DNA of 45,393 nt from the NCBI GenBank assembly GCA_023475165.1, contig JAMCWA010000066.1, positions 1 through 45,393 of the forward strand, in the 5' to 3' direction. This DNA is from Bacillota bacterium. Its GTDB lineage: Bacteria; Bacillota; Sulfobacillia; JAMCWA01. Every line of letters starts with the position of its first letter. Position 1 is the stretch's first letter. The position numbers and the translations under genes are program-made. The notes beneath the pieces were generated by a model. It ran no database searches and had not been told where the DNA came from. It saw only the letters and a list, made by a program, of their open reading frames with translations. This document shows, piece by piece, positions 15,814-24,443 of the stretch.

Positions 15814-16998
15814 ATGGTGGAGACGGGGGAAGTTAAAGAAGAAGCTAAGGCCTGCTCGGAAGCGGCGGCTCGGGGCCGGTGGGCGGAAGGGGAATCTACA
15901 CCGATTGATGACGAACTGGGACAAGACCAGAGCCACGTCCATAATCAGACCCATGGGCATAACCATGATGGCGAGCCTGAAGAGGGGCATCAACATGAAG
16001 GAGGACCTGGCCAGAGCCATGGACATGACCAGGAACGCCGGCTGGCCCATGACCACGCTGACCACGGTCATGACCACGGCCACCACCATCATCACCAGGT
16101 TACCAGTTTGAGTTCCCGAATGTTAGTGTCCATTGCCATCACTCTTTTGGTGTTCGGGGCAGAACTAGTCGGCGGCTTTTGGACGGGAAGCCTTGCCCTC
16201 CTCAGCGATGCCTGGCATGTCTTGGCTGATGCGGCGGCTTTAGTTTTGAGTTATTATGCCCTGCGGCAGGCCCAAAAACCCTCCGATTGGCTGAGGACCT
16301 ACGGCGGTCATCGGGTGGGCGTGGTGGCCGCCCTGATCAACGGCGTTTCGCTCTTGGTCATCTCGGCCCTCATCCTTTATGAGGCGGTGGGACGTTTTCT
16401 CCACCCGGTCGAGGTGAAAAGCGAAGAGATGTTCATCATTGCCAGCGTTGGCCTTTTGGCCAATTTAGGAATTGCTTTGCTCCTGAACCGTTCCGTCGAA
16501 AATAACCTCAACGTCAGAAGTGCCTTTCTTCATGTTTTGGGCGATGCCCTGTCTTCTGTGGCTGTAATTCTCGGCGGCATCCTCATGCTCGTCTGGGGCT
16601 GGTTTTGGGTTGATCCCTTGCTCAGTGTCGTCATTGCATTAATGATTTGGCATGGGGCTTATGATATAACCAGGCGGACCCTGAACATCCTTTTAGAGGG
16701 GGCACCTCCCGATTTGGATTTGACCGAGGTGGTGACGACTTTAAGGGAGCAGTCCGGAGTCAGGGATGTCCACGATTTACACGTCTGGAATATCTCGGAC
16801 GACATTATTTCCCTTACCGCCCATTTGATTATCGGCGAGGGAGTCGAACCAACGGCCTTTCTTCAGAATCTCAACGGCGTGCTTTTGAGGAAGTTTGGGA
16901 TAAACCATGTTACTTTGCAGCTGGAACGGGAATGTCCGCTGGCTGGCCAGCTCTTTTGCCGGGTCGGGGTTGAGGAGAAAGCAACGCTGGCCCATTAG
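15814..16998 (+). CDS. CDF-family (CzcD/ZitB-like) divalent metal exporter
   Basis: 394 residues from ATG 15814, with AAGGGGTG about 7 bases upstream. It exports Zn(II), Co(II) or Cd(II) in exchange for protons. Residues about 40-95 form a His/Asp/Glu-rich metal-binding tail that ends in DHGHDHGHHHHH. Six helices follow, with the metal-site HxxxD pair in LLSDAWHVLADAAALVLSYYAL (TM2) and HVLGDALSSVAVILGG (TM5). The C-terminal cytoplasmic domain has the beta-alpha-beta pattern VRDVHDLHVWNISDDIISLTAHLII. The long His tail suggests a metal-buffering or sensing role. Confidence 0.92.
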   Translation: MVETGEVKEEAKACSEAAARGRWAEGESTPIDDELGQDQSHVHNQTHGHNHDGEPEEGHQHEGGPGQSHGHDQERRLAHDHADHGHDHGHHHHHQVTSLSSRMLVSIAITLLVFGAELVGGFWTGSLALLSDAWHVLADAAALVLSYYALRQAQKPSDWLRTYGGHRVGVVAALINGVSLLVISALILYEAVGRFLHPVEVKSEEMFIIASVGLLANLGIALLLNRSVENNLNVRSAFLHVLGDALSSVAVILGGILMLVWGWFWVDPLLSVVIALMIWHGAYDITRRTLNILLEGAPPDLDLTEVVTTLREQSGVRDVHDLHVWNISDDIISLTAHLIIGEGVEPTAFLQNLNGVLLRKFGINHVTLQLERECPLAGQLFCRVGVEEKATLAH

Positions 16999-17703
16999 CC
17001 CGCGAGAGCCGGGCATGAGGGACCAAATCGGATCATCACCGCGAGGGCGGGGTCACCCGCGGCTTGGATGGGAATAAAGAGAGACTCCCCGGGAGTATAT
17101 GGCGCCGTCATCGCGCAGATCAAGCTGGCCTGCAGTTGAATCTTTGGGGTAACCCCCATGCCGCCAGCGCCATCAGCAGATGATGAAGATGGCCGCGGAG
17201 CGGAGGTGCTGGCAGCCTGTGGAGGGAGCCGGCGTAGCCGCATTAGCCCGAGCCGGTACCGCCCTCCGCAAGGCGCAACCTGAAGTTCGCTCGGCGGCAC
17301 GGATGCCGCCGAGCGCGGCTCTCCAGGGATGGAAAATCCGCGCGGCACTGAACGAAAGGCCGCCGCCGAGCGGCTAAGGGCGGTCAGCGTAGGGGCACGC
17401 GGTGAGCCGGCGACCAAAGCAAGCTGGCCGCCAAAAGGCACTCGACACGAACAACTTGCGGAGCGCCGGCAACGGTACCAGGCGAAACGAGGAGACGAAA
17501 CCGGGGGGCGGACGGGAGGTTCGCGCCAGCCGACAGCGAGCTTGGACGGCGAGTGGAAGGCGGCAGAATAAGAATTCCCGCCGATGACGTACCGGAAGCG
17601 CTTGACCTCCATTGAGACAACATATAAAATCCAGATTACTGAAGGCAATGCTCGCGGTTAGCTGCCTAGCTGTGAAAGAGTAGAGGCCAGAGGGGGTGCG
17701 TTA
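16999..17703. other. About 700 bp, GC-rich, no recognised gene; one strong hairpin
   Basis: The sequence is more G/C-rich and repetitive than its flanks. GCTCGGCGGCA-CGGA-TGCCGCCGAGC (17289-17314) is a perfect 11-bp hairpin with a 4-base loop; several further GCCG/CGGC words surround it. Open frames on both strands (for example minus 16995-17648) are Arg/Pro/Ser-rich, have no ribosome-binding site and look non-coding. I could not identify a group II intron, IS or RNA gene here. Confidence 0.45.
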
Positions 17704-17709
17704 TATAAT
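17704..17709 (+). promoter_or_regulatory. -10 box just before the tetR-like ATG
   Basis: TATAAT at 17704-17709 predicts a transcript start at about 17716, which is the ATG itself, so the mRNA may be leaderless. The -35 region (TAGAGG near 17681) is poor. Confidence 0.45.
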
Positions 17710-17715
17710 ATCCTG

Positions 17716-18293
17716 ATGAAAAAAAATCCCTGCTGTTTAAAGCTGCACTAGAGGTTTTTGCCGAGAAAGGCTTTGCCAATGCCACTGTTGATGAGATCGT
17801 GCAGCGGGCCGGGGTGGCCAAAGGAACGGTGTATCACCATTTCGAAAGCAAAGAAGAACTCTTTCTGGTTTTGTTACAGACCGGTACCGAATATCTCGTT
17901 AGCGAAGCTCAAGAGGAGCTCCTATACCACTCTGAAGCTGCGGAAAGGTTACAGGTGGTCATAGAAAGGTATATCCGCTTTCTGGGGAAATATAAGGAAT
18001 TCTTTAAGGTGTTATTGACCGAGATCTGGTGGGTAGACGATCGCTGGAAAGAACAGGTGCAAAACCTGCGCCAGGAGATGTTAAAACCCTTGATCACGGT
18101 CATCGGGGAAGCCCAAGAAAGGGGGATTATCAGGAAAGACGTGGCCCCTGAGAATTTAGCCCCCGCCCTCTTTGGGCTTATTACTCACGAAACGTTGCAC
18201 TGGACCCTTTTCAAAGATGCCTTTCCTTACGCCGATATCCTCCGGACGGTCAAGGTGATCTTTTTCGAAGGGACCCTGGCCCGGAAGAATTGA
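17716..18293 (+). CDS. TetR/AcrR-family regulator, frameshifted at an A8 tract near its start
   Basis: TetR features are clear: LLFKAALEVFAEKGFANATVDEIVQRAGVAKGTVYHHFESKEELF (the HTH domain) then a helical ligand domain ending in FEGTLARKN. The HTH frame is open upstream to 17712, but has no ATG, GTG or TTG before GTG 17799, which would cut the HTH in half. ATG 17716 is followed by eight A residues (17719-17726) and is one base out of frame; nine A residues would give a normal start (M-K-K-K-S-L-L-F) and a protein of about 193 residues, the family's usual length. It may be a real indel, a sequencing error, a phase-variable tract or a site of RNA polymerase slippage. Confidence 0.75.
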
Positions 18294-18616
18294 GAGGCTC
18301 GGAACTTGGGCATGGCGGCGGTCTTGCCTCTTTGCTCGGGGCCGACAGGAGCATAGCACCTGTAATTTTCTGCACTCTGAAAAACCTGGATATTTCTGGA
18401 CATCCGGGTTTTTCGTTTATTATTCGTTCTCTGCCGATGGGTCTCTTTACCAGACGTTCCCAGGTCGCAGCGTGACGTTAGCATCCTCGCCATTTCCTCA
18501 GACCTTTGCTCTGGGGATAACTCTTTGGAGGGCGGTTTACCAAATTCAGCCGGAGATGGTCCTTGCCGGGCCTGAACAACGTCTCTTTTACTTTAATGGT
18601 CTGTTGCTTTACCCGG
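18294..18616. other. 323-bp gap between convergent genes
   Basis: The gap holds the terminator at 18380-18413. The rest (18420-18616) shows no gene on either strand; the frames there lack ribosome-binding sites. It separates the convergent tetR-like gene from torD. Confidence 0.5.
18380..18416. terminator. Bidirectional intrinsic terminator between tetR-like and torD-like genes
   Basis: AAAAACCTGGAT (18380-18391) / ATCCGGGTTTTT (18402-18413), 12 bp with one G-T pair and a 10-base loop. The A run on one side and the T run on the other let it work on both strands. Confidence 0.85.
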
Positions 18617-19273
18617 TCAGGAAGTCTTGGGAATAACGGACATGGCCTTTTCTGCGCTGCGCAAAAAACCGTCGAGAAACAGCGCAACTCCCCTCATCAG
18701 CTCATCGGCCGCTGTTTTGGTGATCTCTTTCGCCAGATTAGGAACCCAGGCCAGGAGGTGCTCGGAGAGGAAACGAGCCTGAGCCTTTTCGAGGGCTTTT
18801 ATTTTTTCCGCATCCTTAGTCCCACCGGTGCTCAGGACTTCCCCAATTAGATAAGCCATGAATTCCAGTTCTGCCCCCAGGTGATCATCGGGCAGCGAGT
18901 TGAGCTGTTTTATCTCCACTCCATGTTCCAGGTAAAACTCCCGGACCTGGTAAGTGGTGTCACCCATCACTAAGTGCGTCGGGGAGCGGTAAACTGACTC
19001 GTAAAGGTGGAGCGGGGCAGGTCCTGGACCAAGGAAAAGAGAGGTAAAAGCCAGCTGCCAACTCTTCATGGTTTGGGGATCGGCAGTTTGTAAAACCTTT
19101 TGCAGGAGATGCAGACCTGCACGTAACTCGCCTTCATTCTCTTCAAGGTCGACGCTTTCGACGAGTTCTTTCAGTAAGGAAATCGTCTCGGCCGTTGGGC
19201 CATTGAAGAAAAACCGCCCCAGTATCCGGTAAACCTGGTAGCGCAACAGTTGCATTTCTTGGGAGAAGGGCAT
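18617..19273 (-). CDS. TorD/DmsD-family molybdoenzyme chaperone
   Basis: 218 residues from ATG 19273 with AAGGAGAG 7 bases upstream. TorD-family proteins bind the Tat signal peptide of their partner enzyme and hold it until the molybdenum cofactor is in place. The all-helical protein has the typical YQVYRILGRFFFNGPT start, the central PLHLYESVYRSPTHLVMGDTTYQVREFYLEHGVE segment (about 87-120) and PDDHLGAELEFMAYLI (about 128-143; the DHLGxELxFM pattern is diagnostic). The presumed client is the Tat-exported catalytic subunit just upstream in the operon. Confidence 0.88.
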   Translation of the reverse strand: MPFSQEMQLLRYQVYRILGRFFFNGPTAETISLLKELVESVDLEENEGELRAGLHLLQKVLQTADPQTMKSWQLAFTSLFLGPGPAPLHLYESVYRSPTHLVMGDTTYQVREFYLEHGVEIKQLNSLPDDHLGAELEFMAYLIGEVLSTGGTKDAEKIKALEKAQARFLSEHLLAWVPNLAKEITKTAADELMRGVALFLDGFLRSAEKAMSVIPKTS

Positions 19274-19590
19274 TTTTATTCTCTCCTTTAAGGCTTAGCT
19301 GGAAGACGAACTTCGGTGGGAGATGACTAAGCGGCCCACTTTGCGTCCAGCCACGTCAGGCTACCTCTGATCTTTAAAAATACCCTGATGGGCAAGTTCC
19401 TCAGACGACATAACTGGACCCTGGCTATGGCGGCTGGGTCCTCAAAGCCCTCAAGGTGTATACCACCGTATACCCCCAAGCGGGGACCCAAGCGGGGGCC
19501 GGGCACCCTCATCGATGTCTGCCAGTCTGTGCAGAGCACCAGTGAACTACGCGACCCGGCCCCGCCTTCCCGTCATCCTTTCCGGATTCT
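19274..19590. other. 317-bp gap inside the molybdoenzyme operon
   Basis: No gene was recognised between the catalytic subunit and torD. The only pattern is CCCCGCTTGGG, present twice in tandem on minus (about 19480-19504). The gap is long for an operon, so torD may have its own promoter; none was seen with confidence. Confidence 0.4.
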
Positions 19591-22422
19591 TCAGACCTTG
19601 GTCACCTTGACGACCATATCGGCATAGCTTGGGAATCCCATCACTGGGCTCAGCGAAGTGGGATCAACTAACTCGCTATGGTTTGGCGTATAATCTTTTT
19701 GCTTGTAGGTGGCACCGAGACCCGGACTAAAGCGTCCGCCGGTGGCAAACCCCATCTTGATTACGCCGGGGCGGATGGCCTGGCTTAAAAAGACCTGGCC
19801 TCTGGTCTTGTGACCCGGGGGGTTGCTGACCTCAACCAGATCACCGGTTTTCAGGCCCAGCTTTTGTCCGTCCTGGATATTCATGAGGATGGTGCCCACG
19901 CTCCAGGTGCCCGGCCGGAAACGCTTTCTGACCGCTTTCAATTCTCCCCCGGCTTTGGGGTCGGGGTCAACGATTTCGTGTTCGAACTCGCGGTTCAGGG
20001 GCATCCAGAGACCCTCTGAAGCCACCTGCCCCAACCAGGGCACCATTTGGGTGGCCGTCATGGCGTGATGGACCCGGCCGACGATGAGCTGGAACGGATA
20101 TTCTTTGGCGTATTCCTTGAATTTCGGATTCGTGTAAGGATTCCAGTTGGTTTCAAACCAGTAGAAAGTGGACGGGTAGCGGTCAAAACCAACCTTCTGC
20201 AAGCCAGGTGGGACCTCTTTCGCCTCGTCAATCTTCTTATTGTAACCGTCGTACCCGTAGAAATGGAATTCCACTTTCTTGGTCTTCGTCGGCGGCCAGA
20301 CGCCGTTGGGGACGAACTCGCCGGTTTTTTCGTCAAACTTCCGGTAGCGATACCAGCTCATGGGCCAGACGACAACCCCCTGGTGCTTACGCAACCAGGC
20401 CACGGTAACTGGTTCCCCCCGGACCTCTTTCTTTTTGTCGTCGATGGTCACGCGGCCCGCCTCTAAGGAATCGGGCGTTCCGTAAAGGACGTAGGCTTCC
20501 GGAAGGTTGGGATAGGGGAGGGGCTGGCCGACGTTGGGCCGACCAGGAGCGGCTTTGAGCATTTCATCGACGAAGTCTTCCTGGGTACGGTATTTCTCCC
20601 AAAAATCGCCCGGCTTGATATCGGGATCGCCCAAATCGTAGAGCCGTTTGGCCAGGAGGTTCATGATCTCCGTCGGCGTCTTGGACTCATGCAAGGGTTT
20701 AATGACCTGGTCCCTTAGGAAGAGCATCGGGTGCGACGGATAGATGTCGCTCAGGCTCATTCGTTCGGCATAACTGGCCTCCGGCAAGATGACGTCGGCG
20801 TAAAGGGCGCTCTCCAGGTAAAGGGTGTCGACGACAACGAAAAGATCCACCTTGTAGCTGCCATCAGCCTCCTTGGCCGTCAGGGCCTTCTTCCAGACTT
20901 CGGGATTACTGCCGGTAATCAGGGTATTGCCGGTACGCAGGATGTATCCTTTGATGGGATAACGATGGCCGCGGAACGGTCCGTACCTGAGGGTCACACC
21001 TTCCAGAAAGCGCCGCGGATAATCGGCGACGGCATCGTCCCAGGCGGCCGGCCAATCCCCGAAGAGGTCCAGGTGGAGGTTTTCCTGTTCGCCTTCCACT
21101 TCTTTACCGTCGATGACCCGTTTGACCTTGCGCTTGTTGAACTGTTTGCCGGTCGCGCTGCCACCCTTGTTCGACTTAACGATTTCCGTGTCGATGGCTC
21201 CACCGGGAATGTCCAGGTTACCGGTGATGGCGTTGAGGGCCGTGCCGAGAATCGATCCCACGTAACCGTTATAGTGGTGCCCCGGGCTTTGCATACCCCA
21301 GACGAGGGCCGCCGGTTTAGTCGAGCCAAACAGGTGGGCCAGTTCGGCGATCTGTTCCTTGGGCAGACCGGTCCGGTTGGCCGCCCAATCCAGGGTAAAG
21401 TAGTTGAGCCCATTGATGGGGTCGACTTTACTCCACCAGCTGACGAAGGCGTTCCGGAACTCGTCCCAGCCCTCGCTATGCTTTTTGACAAAATCCCAAT
21501 CGATGTAACGGCGATTGGGGTCGCGCGGGTTGTCATTTTCCAGAATATACCGCAACATCGCGGCAAAAAGATCGTTATCAGTTCCCGGGCGGATGGGCAG
21601 CCAGAGATCAGCTTGCGCCGCCGTGTTCGATTGGGCCGGGTCGACGACCACAACCTTGCAGCCATTCTCCACCTTTGCCCCCAGGGTTCCCCGGTTTTCA
21701 TAAATGATCCGGGTGGCCACAAAGGGGTTCCAGCCGACATAGATGATCAGGCGCGTTTTGTAGCTGAAGTCCTGCTTTAAGCTTCCATCCGGTTGCCGGA
21801 CCAGGACTGGACGCATAACATCCGGTTCGATGCGTTTGCCGCCCAGCATCAGCTTTGGGCCGTGACGGCGAGGGGTATCACAGATGGATCCGTGTTCAGT
21901 ACAGTGGGGGGTGCCATAGGCGAAGAAGAGCCGCCAGTATTGGTCACGGTCGGTGACGTCGCCGGAATCCATGATCACCGCTTCGGGACCATATTTTTTC
22001 TTGATGTCCAGGAGCTTCTTGGCAATGTAGTCGATGGCTTCATCCCAAGAGGCCTTGCGGAATTTTCCTTCTCCCCGCGCTCCTTCCCGGATCAGGGGAT
22101 ACTTCAGGCGCTCTGGGGAATAGACCAGCTGCGTTCCGGCCACACCTTTGGCACAGGCACCGCCGTAGTTGAGGGGGGCGGCCTTATTTCCATAGATCTT
22201 CGCCAGGCGACCGTCCTTGACCCACATCTCCAGGCCGCATTCCGCCGGGCACATGACGTCAGCCGTATACTTGATCTCGTAACCTTCGGTCACCGCTTTT
22301 TGGGCCGCGGCGGCTTTGGCCCGCTGCAGGGAAAGGAATTCCTGCCCGCCAAGAGTGGCCAGGGAAGCAGTGGCGGTAAGGGCACCAGACCATTTTAGAA
22401 AACTGCGTCTTGAGAGTCGCAA
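19591..22422 (-). CDS. Tat-exported molybdopterin oxidoreductase, catalytic subunit (DMSO reductase family)
   Basis: 943 residues from TTG 22422, with AAAGGAGG 8 bases upstream. The Tat signal is RRSFLKWSG at residues 5-13. The FeS motif is D-x2-C-x3-C-x27-C (near 54-89): the first Cys of the usual C-x2-C-x3-C-x27-C is replaced by Asp. The likely Mo ligand is the Cys in HGSICDTPRRHG (about 180). Further cofactor segments are YVGWNPFVATR, LPIRPGTDNDLFAAMLRYI, GALVWGMQSPG-like and the C-terminal RPGVIKMGFATGG domain. With a 4Fe-4S subunit and an NrfD anchor it should reduce, or oxidise, an oxyanion or sulfur compound outside the membrane. Tetrathionate, thiosulfate, polysulfide, selenate and arsenate are all possible. 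The gene order B-C-A and the sensor type favour a tetrathionate-like enzyme (inference). Confidence 0.9.
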   Translation of the reverse strand: MRLSRRSFLKWSGALTATASLATLGGQEFLSLQRAKAAAAQKAVTEGYEIKYTADVMCPAECGLEMWVKDGRLAKIYGNKAAPLNYGGACAKGVAGTQLVYSPERLKYPLIREGARGEGKFRKASWDEAIDYIAKKLLDIKKKYGPEAVIMDSGDVTDRDQYWRLFFAYGTPHCTEHGSICDTPRRHGPKLMLGGKRIEPDVMRPVLVRQPDGSLKQDFSYKTRLIIYVGWNPFVATRIIYENRGTLGAKVENGCKVVVVDPAQSNTAAQADLWLPIRPGTDNDLFAAMLRYILENDNPRDPNRRYIDWDFVKKHSEGWDEFRNAFVSWWSKVDPINGLNYFTLDWAANRTGLPKEQIAELAHLFGSTKPAALVWGMQSPGHHYNGYVGSILGTALNAITGNLDIPGGAIDTEIVKSNKGGSATGKQFNKRKVKRVIDGKEVEGEQENLHLDLFGDWPAAWDDAVADYPRRFLEGVTLRYGPFRGHRYPIKGYILRTGNTLITGSNPEVWKKALTAKEADGSYKVDLFVVVDTLYLESALYADVILPEASYAERMSLSDIYPSHPMLFLRDQVIKPLHESKTPTEIMNLLAKRLYDLGDPDIKPGDFWEKYRTQEDFVDEMLKAAPGRPNVGQPLPYPNLPEAYVLYGTPDSLEAGRVTIDDKKKEVRGEPVTVAWLRKHQGVVVWPMSWYRYRKFDEKTGEFVPNGVWPPTKTKKVEFHFYGYDGYNKKIDEAKEVPPGLQKVGFDRYPSTFYWFETNWNPYTNPKFKEYAKEYPFQLIVGRVHHAMTATQMVPWLGQVASEGLWMPLNREFEHEIVDPDPKAGGELKAVRKRFRPGTWSVGTILMNIQDGQKLGLKTGDLVEVSNPPGHKTRGQVFLSQAIRPGVIKMGFATGGRFSPGLGATYKQKDYTPNHSELVDPTSLSPVMGFPSYADMVVKVTKV

Positions 22423-22448
22423 TTAGAAAACCTCCTTTCATAAGAAAC

Positions 22449-23396
22449 TCAGCGCCACAAGTGACTGGCCAGGTTCCCTTTAACGACCAGGTCATAGCGG
22501 AAGAGAAGGGTTCCCAAGACAACGAGCAAGGAAGTGATGACAAAAAGGCCCGGTCGATCGCTTCCCGGCAAGAACAAGAGGATCAGAGGCAACAGAGTGC
22601 CTACCAGAAGAACCCCGAAAAGGTAGAGAGCATTGGAGAAGAGAAGAGACGCCGCTTCCTGAGCGGCGGCAGTACCCGTGCTCAGGACCACCTGCTGCAG
22701 GAAGAGGGAAACCAGGGTGATGATCAGGGCGGCCATTAAGATCAGGCCAAGATCACGCAAAGGACGGGAATCGAAGGCCGTTTTCGACCTGGCCGCGGAG
22801 ACAACGTAACCTAGACCAACCAGAGCCGCCCCCAGGGCGACGGCGGAGGTCAACATGTAAAACGGAACCAGGGGGGAATTCCAGGCGGCCTTGGCCTTGA
22901 CCACAGCCAGTTCGGTCCCGGTATAAAGGGGAATGCCGAGAGCCAAAAGGAGGGTGACGATTCCCCAAGGCCGTAATCCGGTCTTGACGGCGGGAAATTC
23001 CGCGGCCGCCGCCGCTTGATCCGGCTTGATGGATACCGGCCGGCCTCCTTGCAAGATCCAGATATAAATCAGCAGGGCCAGGCCATACAGGACGAGAAAC
23101 CAGCTTCCCCAACTCATCGGCGAACGAGGATTGAAGTTGGCCGGATTGAGCAGATTCAGAAAACGCCCTGGCTGTCCCAGCTCCAGCAAGAGGGGAACGG
23201 GGGCGAGTAGGAGTAAAAGCAGAGCCGCGCAAGCTCCAGGTCGGGTGAGGGAACTCGACGTTTTCCAGCCAAAGACGGGGGACAGGATGGAAATGAAGAG
23301 GGAACCCGCGCTGGCACTGGCCAGAAAGAGGTAGATGGAGGCCAGCGTTCCCCAGTGGGGGGGATTGCCAGGGGCGAATAGGGTGATGATTTCCAT
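22449..23396 (-). CDS. NrfD/PsrC-type membrane anchor subunit
   Basis: 315 residues from ATG 23396 with AGGAGGGG 8 bases upstream; a longer frame to 23453 lacks support. About eight helices. NrfD-family subunits pass electrons between the quinone pool and the iron-sulfur subunit. Features are PPHWGTLASIYLFLASASAGSLF (about 11-33) at the start, PAPLLLELGQPGRFLNLLNPANFNPRSPMSWGSW near 65-100 (with the family's GRP/SPMSWG pattern), and LGIPLYTGTELAVVKAKAAWNSPLVP near 145-170. The gap to the FeS-subunit stop is one base, so the two are translationally coupled. Confidence 0.9.
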   Translation of the reverse strand: MEIITLFAPGNPPHWGTLASIYLFLASASAGSLFISILSPVFGWKTSSSLTRPGACAALLLLLLAPVPLLLELGQPGRFLNLLNPANFNPRSPMSWGSWFLVLYGLALLIYIWILQGGRPVSIKPDQAAAAAEFPAVKTGLRPWGIVTLLLALGIPLYTGTELAVVKAKAAWNSPLVPFYMLTSAVALGAALVGLGYVVSAARSKTAFDSRPLRDLGLILMAALIITLVSLFLQQVVLSTGTAAAQEAASLLFSNALYLFGVLLVGTLLPLILLFLPGSDRPGLFVITSLLVVLGTLLFRYDLVVKGNLASHLWR

Positions 23397-23397
23397 T

Positions 23398-23994
23398 TTA
23401 CTTCCCCTCCTTCCGGTCCAGGGTGACCAGGTCAGCGGAGATGTAGAATACATGCGGTTCAGTCCCCAGATTACCCTTTAAAGTCTGAACGCTATTACTG
23501 CTGACCAGTTTGGCCACGGCACTGTTCGGGTCATTGAGATCACCGAAAATACGTGCCTGACCCATGCAATTGTGGACGCAAGCCGGTTCCAGGCCAGAGT
23601 CGATGCGGGGTTGGCAGAAAGTACACTTATCCGCTAGCCCGGTGAAGGGATTGACGTAGCGGGCATCATAAGGGCATGCTTCCACACAATAGCCGCAACC
23701 GATACATTTGTCCTGATCAACCAGGACCACTCCGTCCTCGCGGCGATAGCTGGCTCCCACCGGGCACACCTGGACACAAGGGGATTCTTCACAGTGGTTG
23801 CAAAGGACAGGCAGGAAACGTCGCTTAACGTCGGGATAAGTGCCCCGTTCAGTGATGAGGACTTTGGAACGGAAGAAATCAAAGGGGACGTTATTTTCCA
23901 TTTTGCAGGTCACCTGACAGCTCATACACCCGACACAGCGGCGGAGGTCGATGACCATCGCGTAACGCTTTCCCTTAGGTTTTCCTTCGGCCAA
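23398..23994 (-). CDS. Four-cluster 4Fe-4S electron-transfer subunit
   Basis: 198 residues from TTG 23994 (AAAGGAGG 8 bases upstream; ATG 24024 has no site). Four Cys groups for four [4Fe-4S] clusters: CVGCMSCQVTCK, CNHCEESPCVQVCPVGA, CIGCGYCVEACPYDA and CTFC...CVHNC. This is the DmsB/PsrB/TtrB layout that links the NrfD anchor to the molybdenum subunit. No Tat signal is present; it would be carried out of the cell with the catalytic subunit. It is the first gene of the B-C-A-D operon. Confidence 0.92.
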   Translation of the reverse strand: MAEGKPKGKRYAMVIDLRRCVGCMSCQVTCKMENNVPFDFFRSKVLITERGTYPDVKRRFLPVLCNHCEESPCVQVCPVGASYRREDGVVLVDQDKCIGCGYCVEACPYDARYVNPFTGLADKCTFCQPRIDSGLEPACVHNCMGQARIFGDLNDPNSAVAKLVSSNSVQTLKGNLGTEPHVFYISADLVTLDRKEGK

Positions 23995-24144
23995 GGCTTC
24001 AGCCTCCTTTCTTAAGCCAATCATTTTCTTTTACTGATTACACGGATTACTTTGCTGACGCGGGATTGAGAAAACGCTCACGTATCACCCCCTCAAAAAG
24101 GCTTTGCCGGACCGATTTTGGCCGGAATCTCTCGCTGCAGAGAA

Positions 24145-24168
24145 AGGCGGTTAATGATAAAACCGCCT
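24145..24168 (-). promoter_or_regulatory. Leader hairpin of the molybdoenzyme operon
   Basis: AGGCGGTT (24145-24152) / AACCGCCT (24161-24168), an 8-bp perfect stem with an 8-base loop. It lies in the presumed 230-base 5' leader of the FeS-subunit gene. Confidence 0.4.
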
Positions 24169-24228
24169 CCAGGAGCCCGGTCAAAAGGGGCAAAGCCCGC
24201 TATTCACAAGAAGGTCTGGCCTAAATGG

Positions 24229-24269
24229 CCAATTATAGAATAAGCCTCCCGATGGAGGCGCAAAATTGG
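24229..24269 (-). promoter_or_regulatory. Activator-dependent promoter region of the B-C-A-D operon
   Basis: On minus a perfect -10 TATAAT (24232-24237) has no TTGACA-like -35. In its place lies a dyad GCCTCC-CGAT-GGAGGC (24244-24259) inside a second inverted pair CCAATT (24229-24234) / AATTGG (24264-24269). A site for the neighbouring response regulator is likely but not shown. The rest of the 449-bp gap (23995-24443) holds no recognised gene. Confidence 0.5.
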
Positions 24270-24443
24270 GAGATTAACTTGTTCTTCTCTGGTCTTTTTC
24301 CGGAATTAAGCACTAAGGATTTGCCCAGGTGGGGCCAAATGAAGAAATGAATAGATGTTGGACCGGTTTGATCGATGCAGGCGTCCCCGGCGCAGACGGT
24401 ACTAAGGCCGGTGGATTGCTCAGAGCTGGATCCGCCCGGCGGG

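Noticed and set aside
16995..17648. Open frame of 217 codons on minus
   Set aside because: Arg/Pro/Ser-rich, no start signal, overlaps a GC-rich repeat region; typical of spurious GC-rich frames.
19591..22422. Firm naming of the molybdoenzyme as arsenate reductase ArrA because of nearby ars genes
   Set aside because: Operon order and sensor are more like tetrathionate loci and no ArrA-diagnostic motif could be verified by eye.
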